Source: Ophioceras dolichostomum
Taxonomy: Eukaryota > Ascomycota > Sordariomycetes > Magnaporthales > Ophioceraceae
Reading direction: 5' to 3'
DNA: 64,000 nt
Assembly: GCA_003049485.1 (NCBI GenBank)
Contig: PYST01000076.1
Span: 8,692-72,691, forward strand
Part shown: positions 56,264 to 64,000 of the stretch, piece after piece
How the letters are laid out: every line of letters begins with the position of its first letter
Position numbering within the stretch: position 1 is the first letter of the stretch
Position numbers and translations under genes: made by a program
The notes under the pieces: model-generated
Told to the model about the DNA's origin: nothing
Seen by the model: only the letters and a program-made list of their open reading frames with translations
Database searches by the model: none

Positions 56264-56773
56264 GTGAGAAACTTAGATGGCTCTCGCATGAGGACTGACT
56301 GCGTTCACTCATGGCCGCCAAGAGCTCGAAGGAGATGGTGGGCGGATGAGAGAGAAGCATCGGTTTGCTTTGTTGAAACATAAATGCTTGTACATATTTT
56401 GATTTATTTTCTTCTAAAGCAAAGAAAAAAGGAGCGAAAAAGAACACAATCAAAAAAGCAGTCGATACCTTAATTTTAAAAACGAAATCGAGGATATATC
56501 GGGGATAAGTTGCACATGGCATGAAGATGAGACCTCCAGGTCGCTGTGAATTTCTGTGAGAGAAAGCCAGACTCACCTGAACGGTATCTGAAGTACCCCC
56601 GAAGAAGAGAGTAAATCACGTGAAAGCGCGACGCTGTTCACGTCTTGACCCCACGTCAATGCCCTTTCAGCTCGCCCGTATCTCGCTCCGAATTGCTTTC
56701 AGACACACCGTGGCAGGCAGGCAGGCAGGCAGACGAGGCGAACCGCCAGTCCAGCAAGACCCGTTCACCCAAA
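56264..56773. other. Intergenic region
   Basis: AT-richer stretch with the dehydrogenase 3' UTR (A/T-rich near 56380-56500), then the short promoter of the SRAP gene. A (GGCA)n-like run lies at 56713-56731. No gene. Confidence 0.5.
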
Positions 56774-58420
56774 ATGTGTGGAAGATACGCCCTCGCGCTG
56801 GTCAGTATGCCCTGAGTGAGCGCATAGATTAAGTAAGAGGAGGCAAAACCGCCATCGATCCTAATGCTGACGCTGGCCTGGTTCACGACCGCAATCGGCA
56901 GCGCCCGTCGCAAATACGGCGCATGCTGCAGGATGACAACATGCCGGTCTGGGACGCACCAGATGACGGCGATGGCGCCGCCGCAGACTACGATGGTGGC
57001 GACGGCGGCGACGGCGGCGGCGGTACGGGGCCCCGCTCTTCCGGAAGAGCAGGCGCTCCGCCGCGTCAGAGCTACAACTTCGCGCCGGGCTACCACGGCC
57101 TCGTGTACAGAGCAGACGTGCCTGACTACGGCGCAGGCCCGAGGCCCGAGAAGAAGAAGGGCCACCCCTCCGATGAGCCAGAGGCAGAGTCGAGCGCCGA
57201 GGCTGCTGAGATCCACTACAAGCTTCAGTCGATGAAGTGGGGACTCATCCCCTTCTGGACGAAGCGCAACCCGGACTATGCGTCCGTCATGAAGACGATC
57301 AACTGCCGCGAGGATTCGCTGGCGGCTGGTGGAGGGATGTGGTGCGTTATACGCTTCTCAATCACAGTGTCGTGCCCCTCAGAGACAAACGATGAAATTC
57401 GGTGGTGGCTGAGACGTGAAATTCGTTCATTACCCGCAGGAGCACCATGAAGGCCCGCAAGCGATGCATCGTCATTGCTCAGGGGTTCTATGAATGGCTC
57501 AAGACGGGTCCTAAGGAGAAGACGCCGCACTACGTTAAGCGCAAGGACGGCCACCTCATGTGCTTTGCTGGGCTGTGGGACTGCGTTCAGTACGACGGTA
57601 AGCCGACTGGCCACGCAATGTCGCTCGCTTACTCGCTCGTTGAGCCGGATGCTAATTCTTCTGCTCCCACGTCCTCCCCCGAACAGACGATGACCAGAAG
57701 CACTACACATACACGATCATCACAACCGACTCAAACAAGCAGCTCAAGTTCCTCCACGACCGCATGCCCGTGATCTTCGATCCCGGTTCAGAAAAGCTGC
57801 GGACATGGCTTGACCCGTCCCGGTATGAGTGGTCCAAGGAGCTGCAGGCACTGCTCCGACCTTTCGACGGCGAGCTGGAGGTGTATCCCGTCAGCAAGGA
57901 GGTCGGCAAGGTGGGCAACAACTCGCCGTCATTCATCATTCCTGTCGCGAGCAAGGAGAACAAGTCGAATATCGCCAATTTCTTCGCTGCCAAGGGGTCG
58001 TCGGGAGCTGGAGGGAAGGCCAAGGCGGAGCCCGTGGAAACACGGACCAAGGAACGACAGCAGGATGGTGAGCGTAACGAGCCACATCAGTCGTCCGCGG
58101 AATCAAAGACCGCATCCCAGGAAGCGGAGCGCGAAAAGGGTGGTTTCACCACAGCGTCGCCCGCGAAGACCACAGGAAAGGCAGCTTCGACAGAAACAAC
58201 GGTCGGCACCAAGCGGGGGGCCGACAGGGGAGCCCTTGACGGCGACGAACCGCCACGAAAGATCACAGCGATGCTGGCGTCGCCATCGCCGAAGAAGCCG
58301 ACACCCACGGGAGGGGGTAGGCCCGTTATCAGCGCTACTAAGAACCAACCGAAGAGCCCAAGCAAGCAAAAAGCGAAACCGGCCGGCACGCAGAAGATCA
58401 CGAAATTTTTCTCCAAGTAG
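56774..58420 (+). CDS. SRAP-domain protein, HMCES/YedK family (abasic-site shield)
   Basis: Four exons: 56774-56800, 56902-57341, 57440-57597 and 57687-58420, giving 452 residues. HMCES proteins form a covalent thiazolidine crosslink to abasic sites in single-stranded DNA at replication forks, using Cys2. Exon 1 encodes MCGRYALAL, so the catalytic Cys follows the initiator Met directly. Other active-site elements are SYNFAPGY, the INCRED segment, GFYEWLK (Glu) and LHDRMPVI (His). A Gly/Asp-rich insertion lies at about residues 30-60. The last third is disordered, with Lys/Pro/Ser and two PCNA-binding-like stretches: SNIANFF, just after the SRAP core, and QKITKFFSK at the very end. These resemble PIP boxes and would suit a fork protein, though the canonical Gln spacing is not exact. 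Confidence 0.93.
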
Positions 58421-59245
58421 AGTCTTGAATGGGCGGTGGAGGGTGTCCCACGTTGGTGATTTAGTCGTAGCTATTGGGCAAGGTGCCTGAAGCTTGAGCA
58501 TTCGGCTCTGGAGGATTTATTAGGGGATTTCAGGGACACAGTAGAACGCACTGTTGGAATACAGCACAACTGGCCACTGAATGCCGCTGAACCAAATACT
58601 CACACTGTACATTTACTGTAGTCATTCGGGGCCTCGGCGTCGCCCATGTGCCCCTCATCGTCAGCTGCTCGGCCCCTGTGAATCAATGCAATGCCGTCAT
58701 GGCTCGGTCCGAGCTCCCATGCCGCCGCACCTCTGCCCTCAAATATCGACCACCTCGCTTCACAACCAACAGACGAATCCTCCTCAGATTTCTAAGATCC
58801 ATAACTCAAACTCCTTCTGTCGCCCGCCCGTCCGAAGCGAAGCTCCGCGCCGCACCCTGAACTGCTGACACAAACGCCGCCAGAACGGCGTGGAGGAAGG
58901 GACCCCGGAGGATTACTGTTTGTTGTTCTTACAGAGCTGCTCAGCCTTACAGTGTGTACCACCCAAGCTGCATGCATCCCCTGCTGCAGTAAGCGGGCAC
59001 CTGGGCGATCAGGTCCTCGTCCTCTTCGTCGGCCACGAATCGTTCGACCGAGACACGTTACCACCACACAAACGACCAAATCGCAACCTTCCACGTTGGC
59101 GTCCTTCAGTTGTCAGTTGAGACCGCTCGCCCGCCACCTATCGATCCCGCCGCTTTCACGACTTCTTCATAAGGCTCGCCTCTTCTCCTGGACCAGTCCC
59201 GTTACTGCTCCGTTGGCCGGATGGCCTAGAGGCCGCTGTGAAGAC
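58421..59245. other. Intergenic region and leader of the phospholipase gene
   Basis: Contains the SRAP 3' UTR and the promoter and leader of the DDHD gene. The frame upstream of 59246 is open for about 98 codons, but its sequence looks like a translated UTR. No other gene. Confidence 0.5.
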
Positions 59246-62200
59246 ATGGCTCCCGCGCCAGGTCCCGAGAAGAAGCCAGAGCGGGGATACTTCTCGTCTG
59301 CGGTGGACTCGATCAACCCGTGGAGCGGAAGCAGGAGCACCACTCCCACGCCCAAGGATCCGGCGCCGGCGACGAGCGGCACCCCGCCGCCGCCGCCGTT
59401 CCCGGCCAACAACAACCCGGGCGACCACAGTACTAGTCACGTCTACGGCCAGAGCTTCAAAAAGTACCCGCCAGACTGTCCGCCTCTCAAGGTTCAATGG
59501 TTCCATGCGGTCGATGTAAGCATGCACTTTTGTCTCGACCTCTGGCCTCGCTTGCCCTGAACTGAGCTCCCTCTCATTCTTTCTCTTGCTAACACCGTCT
59601 ACCTACACCTAACTAGGTCGCGAAAAGGAAACCCAAGTTCCTCCAATCGAAGAAGGCAGCCGATGACTCCAAGCCCACCGCCCAGCCTAAGAAATATGTC
59701 GCCTTCTCGCCTGAAGACTCACGGTCCATTGAGGTCTCATACCAGACGATTCTGGAGGATCTGGAGAAGGAGAGGGAGTCAACCTTGAAGAGGCATCCGT
59801 CCAGGTCCCAGCGCAGCTCGACGCTTGCCAGCAACAACTCGGTGTCAAGAAGTATAGACGGTCGAGAGATACAACACCACATCGTCCACGTGCAGGAGGA
59901 CTTCCTGTTCCAGGTCGACGTGGAGGACCGTGAGCTTTCGCCCGTCTACTGGCTCGGCTCAGTTTACGACGTTAGGCGTGGTACGTGGTTCTACCAGGAA
60001 GGCTCGAACCTTCGGGCATGTGAAGAGAACCTGGCCGCGCAGCTCGAGGAGGGCTATCTGAAGACGAAGCCGTGGACGTACCCGCCCCGTTTGCGCAGGA
60101 ACTCGGCCCCCAAGGATAAGGACAAGGACAAGGACCTGACACCAAAAGCTTCCTCTGACAACCTAAAGGGCGCCGCTGCCGCTGCCGCAGCTACTGCTGC
60201 TGGAAGCACTTCCTCCTCCACCCCTGCGCAAGCTGACCCGGGCTTGAAGGCCCCGCCCGCCCCGGCGCAACACCAACCCCAGACTCACCGTCTGTTCGGC
60301 ACGTACATGAACAGCATCGCCACCTACCAGGACTCCACGGTCGCGTGGCTGACCTCGGACAGCATGCTGTCGTGGGTGACCTCGACCATGTACGAACGCT
60401 TCGCGGGCGGCGCATACATGAGCGGCGTGAAGCTTGTGCGGGGCTATACGGAGCCGAACAAGGCGAAGGACAAGGAGCCGAAGGATTCCAAGGACAGCAA
60501 ACGCCCATCAACCCCACCAGCAGCGCAGTCGGCGCTTGCCCTCGACGAGCGGCAGCAGAGGCTCCTCAAGAGGCGTTCTGCACCGCCGGGCAGCACGGCC
60601 TCTAACCCCATCGACGTCGACGCGTCTCCGGACCACAACCGCAACGAGACCGAGGGCAGCCGGCTGCAGCGCCAGCTGTCGTCGTTAATTGAAGGGTCCG
60701 AGAACCGCGAGTCGCAGGAGGAGCAGGTCCGGCAGAGAGACGAGAAGGAGATGCAGGACGACTACAACGCCCAGGCCGGCGAGACGCAGGGGCGCGAGAT
60801 CGAGCACTTAGTGCTCGTTACGCATGGCATCGGCCAGCTCCTCGGCCTCAGGATGGAGAGCGTCAACTTCGTACACGACGTCAATGTCCTGCGCAAGACG
60901 CTCAAGGCCGTATACTCGAGCTCGGCGGACCTCAGGGCGCTGAACTCCGAGACCATGACGACGACGGGCGACGGTAGCGGCGGCCCTGGAAACTGCCGCA
61001 TCCAAGTCCTGCCCGTGTGCTGGCGCCATTTGTTGGACTTCCCGAAGAAGCGCGAGGAGAGGAAGCGCGAGCATGACCTGGGGGAGGCTTACACGGAGGA
61101 GGACGAGTACCCTTCGCTGGAGGACATTACGGTCGAGGGCGTCGCGTTCGCCCGGTCGCTCATCTCCGATCTGGCGTTGGACGTGCTCCTGTATCAGAGC
61201 GCGTACCGGGAGCAGATCGCGCAGATCGTGCTGCAGGAGTCCAACAGGGTCTACAAGCTCTTCATCGAGCGGAACCCGGGCTTCAACGGCAAGGTGCACA
61301 TCATGGGCCACTCGCTAGGCTCGGCCATCATGTTCGACATCCTCTGCCGTCAGAAGGAGAGGCCTGCTGGGCACCACCGCAATCATCACCACCACCACCA
61401 CAAGAAGAACGAGTCCTCCTTCTCGCGAGACCCGCTAAGATTCTGGCCTTCGTCGTCGACGATGACACAAGCAGCCCAGGGAAAACCAGACCCGCCCAGC
61501 GACCCGCGCGAACTCAAGTTCGACTTCGACGTCGACGACTTCTACTGCCTCGGCTCCCCCGTCGGCCTGTTCCAGATGCTGAAGGGCCGCACCATCGCGG
61601 CGCGCCACCTCCCCAACTCCCTACCGTCCGAATCGCCCCTCAACCCGGACCACATGGACGACCCGTTCCTCTCCGCTACGACAACTACAACTTCGACCGA
61701 CTCGCCCGATCCCAGCAGCAGCAGTGGCCGACGCCTCGTCTCCTCGATCACAGGCCTCCCCTTCTCGATCTCCTCCCCGAAGGTGTCGCAGCTCTTCAAC
61801 ATCTTCCACCCGTCCGACCCGATCGCGTATCGCATGGAGCCCCTGATCTCGCCCGCGATGTCGTCCCTCAAGTCCCAGGCCCTGCCCTACACCAAAAAAG
61901 GCATCTTCGGGTCCGTGGCGCCGCAGGGCATCACGGGCATAGGCGCGAAGGTGGGGCAGAGCGTCTCGGGGCTTTGGTCGAGCCTGAGCGCGGGGATCGC
62001 GAGCAATATCCTGAATAGGAGCTTGGGGCTCACGCAGGAGGATGTGGCAAACATGACCGCTTCTGTTTCCGCTCAACAACAACAGCCGAATCCGTCGCAG
62101 GCGGGTGCGGGGACGAACATCTCTGCGGGGGGAGTCATCACCGCCGATAATGGGGCAGCGCGGGGCGAGAGGGCGGCTGAGAGGAAGAGGCAGCTTGCGC

Positions 62201-62733
62201 ATACTAACAGTAGCAGCAGCGGCAGCGGTAGCAGCGGTATACGTGCGATTGGTGGTGGCGGTAACGACGCCACGCTGTTGGACGACGAGCTGGAGACGCT
62301 GTACTCGCGGTTTCAGAGCAGGAGGCTGGGCGACGACGATGGTGGCGGGAAGGATGGTGGAGAGAGACAAGGCGGCGGTTGGAACGAGGAGGAGGACAAG
62401 GCGAGGAAGTTGAGAAGGGAGGAGATGAAGGTTAGGGCGCTGAATCGGAATGGGAGGGTTGATTATAGCATTCAGGAGTAAGTTCCCTCCCCCCCTTCTT
62501 TTTGTTCATTTCTTTTCACTCTATCTATCTACCTCCTCGTCGGATAGACGGACGGGACGGATTGTGACTGACAGATGAATCAATCCTATCGTCAAAATAA
62601 CAGGAGCGCTCTCGACTTCAACCCCATCAACACGATCGCGTCGCACATGTCGTACTGGGCAGACGAGGACGTGAGCCATTTCATCATGTCGCAGCTGCTA
62701 TCGAACAGAACACGACCGGGTCGCGGACCCTGA
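59246..62733 (+). CDS. DDHD-domain phospholipase (PA-PLA1-like)
   Basis: Three exons: 59246-59515, 59617-62477 and 62604-62733, giving 1086 residues. Intracellular PA-PLA1/DDHD enzymes hydrolyse phosphatidic acid and related lipids at ER, Golgi or mitochondrial membranes. The N-terminal half has a WWE-like region (LKVQWFHAVD, SPVYWLGSVYDVRRGTWFYQEG). The lipase part has VLVTHGIGQ and nucleophile Ser656 in MGHSLGSA. The DDHD domain starts at FDFDVDDFYCLGSPVG, continues with FHPSDPIAYRMEPLI, and ends in exon 3 with IASHMSYWADEDV, which supplies the conserved His and Asp. Several low-complexity inserts (Lys/Asp, poly-His, Ser) interrupt the chain. A GTGAGC within exon 3 with a later CTTTCAG would give a different short end (MRLVLK). 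I prefer read-through because VSHFIMSQLL is family-like. Confidence 0.9.
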
Positions 62734-63176
62734 TTGGTTTTTTTTTCTTCTTGTTATTGCTTTCAGATGCGCTTAGTTCTTAAATAGAGGAAGGCGGCGG
62801 CCTTTCTAGACTGGTAGATGATGGCAGTATTGCAACAGAAACCAACGGAATAGATTCAGGGAGCGGACGGGACAGGATGGTACGGCGTTAGTTCAATGTA
62901 TACCAGTGGGAGCATTACATGTTTTGTTTTTGAGAACACTAGACAAGCTTTATCTTCAGGGAAATCCCCTATTCTATTCCGACTTGCTGCGTTTAGAAGG
63001 TTACGTTGAGCTTGATAGATCTCTAGAGAAGAACCCTCTCTTTGTCCGTCCTCCTTGTCTGTCTGTGTCTATCAACATCGACGGACGGCGGCTTGCCCTT
63101 GATCTTATATAAAAGAAGAGGAGGTCATGAAAAGTTGAAACAATTAACTATAGTAGATGAGGAACCACTGTCTGAC
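62734..63176. other. Convergent intergenic region
   Basis: Two 3' UTRs facing each other between the DDHD gene and the VPS23 gene. No gene or repeat of note. Confidence 0.5.
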
Positions 63177-64000
63177 TTATTGAGTGCTAAGCCCCATCCC
63201 CCTCCCGATCTTCCTCACAAGCGCCTTCTTCAAGAACCACTCCCTCGACAGGCTGCGCGTCGTCTTGGCGAACACGGCGGGCGAGATGCGGCCCCTCTCC
63301 ACCGCGCGGCCCAGCACAAACACGGCGTCCGCGAGCGCGCGCTCCTCCGCCACGAGGTCGTAGAGCTGGTTCGCCACTACGGTCGGCGCCACGAGCAGCT
63401 CGTCGACGTCGGGCAGGCCGGGAGGGGCGTTGGCGCCTGAGGAGCGCGCGCTCGCGCTCGCACTCACACCGGTACCGGGAGTAGTAGTCCCAGCAGAAGT
63501 ACTGGGAGTAGTAGTAAGACCGCCGCCGGCGGAAGAAGAGTTTCCGACCTGCTGTCGAGCGCGCGCGTCGGCGATGACGCCGTCCGCCCGCCTGAGCGCG
63601 TCGCGGAGGATGCCCGCGTTGGACCCCAACAGGGCGGAGAGCTGCGAGAGGCCTGACGCCTCGGCCTGCATAACGGACAGGGCGTTGAGCATCGCCGTGC
63701 GCTGGGCCTGGAGGCCGGCCATGGTGGACTCGTCCTGGGCGCGAGAGTGCTGGCGCATCGCATGGAGCGTCTGGGCGAGCTGGTGGAGGAGCGCGTCCTT
63801 CTCTGGGTTGGGCGGGATGGGTGGTGCGGGGAAGTTAGAGGGCGAGGGGACGGAGAGGACGAGGGGCTCGTCCATCAGGTCGGGGGGTGGGGGCTTCTTG
63901 GGTGTGGGTTGTTGGGGTGGTGGCTGATACTGCTGCTGCTGCTGTGGAGGTTGCGGTTGGAACTGGGGCTGGGTGTTGGAAGTGGTCTGGGGGATGGGAT
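63177..64000 (-). CDS. VPS23: ESCRT-I subunit VPS23/TSG101, C-terminal part
   Basis: The frame enters from the right edge and ends at 63177; 273 codons plus a stop are seen. VPS23 is the ubiquitin-binding ESCRT-I subunit acting on endosomes in multivesicular-body sorting. The visible part contains the Pro/Gln-rich linker (with a Gln run near the window edge), and a stalk helix likely to form the ESCRT-I coiled coil (DALLHQLAQTLHAMRQHSRA and onward). A low-complexity Ser/Thr/Gly insert follows, then the C-terminal steadiness box, recognised by ALADAVFVLGRAVERGRISP followed by FAKTTRSLSREWFLKKAL. The N-terminal UEV domain lies beyond the window. An ATG at 63875 is internal and is probably not the start. 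Confidence 0.92.
   Translation of the reverse strand, partial: PIPQTTSNTQPQFQPQPPQQQQQYQPPPQQPTPKKPPPPDLMDEPLVLSVPSPSNFPAPPIPPNPEKDALLHQLAQTLHAMRQHSRAQDESTMAGLQAQRTAMLNALSVMQAEASGLSQLSALLGSNAGILRDALRRADGVIADARARQQVGNSSSAGGGLTTTPSTSAGTTTPGTGVSASASARSSGANAPPGLPDVDELLVAPTVVANQLYDLVAEERALADAVFVLGRAVERGRISPAVFAKTTRSLSREWFLKKALVRKIGRGMGLSTQ

Overview
The window looks like nuclear DNA of a filamentous ascomycete, most likely a sordariomycete. The evidence is compact genes with short introns (usually 50-150 nt, GT donors, CTRAC-like branch points, AG acceptors), GC-rich coding sequence with C/G third positions, pyrimidine-rich leaders, and a gene set typical of that group: a CAAX mating pheromone, AspRS-DUF2156, cellobiose dehydrogenase and AA9 oxygenases. 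I find 20 protein genes. Two run off the window ends, and one, a 23-residue pheromone precursor, is very short. No tRNA, rRNA or intact transposon was recognised.

Layout. 0-5 kb: a partial secreted protein (-), an ORM sphingolipid regulator (-) and a five-zinc-knuckle Air1/2-like protein (+). 8-15 kb: an F-box protein and a large disordered protein (both +), with an assembly gap between them. 15-24 kb (all -): ribosome factor EBP2, the lipopeptide pheromone precursor, a repeat-bearing non-coding stretch, cyanase, and an AIM6-like membrane phosphodiesterase. 25-30 kb: cytosolic TyrRS (-) divergent from a basic nucleolar-like protein (+), then a charged low-complexity protein (-). 32-36 kb: a kinase-like protein and a GPI-anchored GH17 glucanase (both +). 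37-44 kb: an AspRS-DUF2156 fusion (-) head-to-head with an alpha/beta hydrolase (+). 45-56 kb: two AA9 oxygenases (-) and a cellobiose dehydrogenase (+). 56-64 kb: an SRAP/HMCES protein (+), a DDHD phospholipase (+) and the C-terminal part of VPS23 (-, partial).

Two groups make functional sense. First, the AspRS-DUF2156 fusion matches ergosteryl-aspartate synthase (ErdS). The divergent hydrolase next to it is a good candidate for the opposing ergosteryl-aspartate hydrolase (ErdH), so synthesis and removal of aspartylated sterol may share one 2-kb intergenic region. Second, cellobiose dehydrogenase is a known electron donor for AA9 lytic polysaccharide monooxygenases. Finding it with two AA9 genes within 11 kb gives a small oxidative cellulose-degradation island. 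The dehydrogenase ends in a CBM1-like module whose usual aromatic binding residues are missing.

Exon borders were placed by eye from splice signals, frame and protein family, and have not been tested against transcripts. Two runs of N (11158-11210 and 45225-45258) are assembly gaps; the second lies inside the last intron of an AA9 gene.
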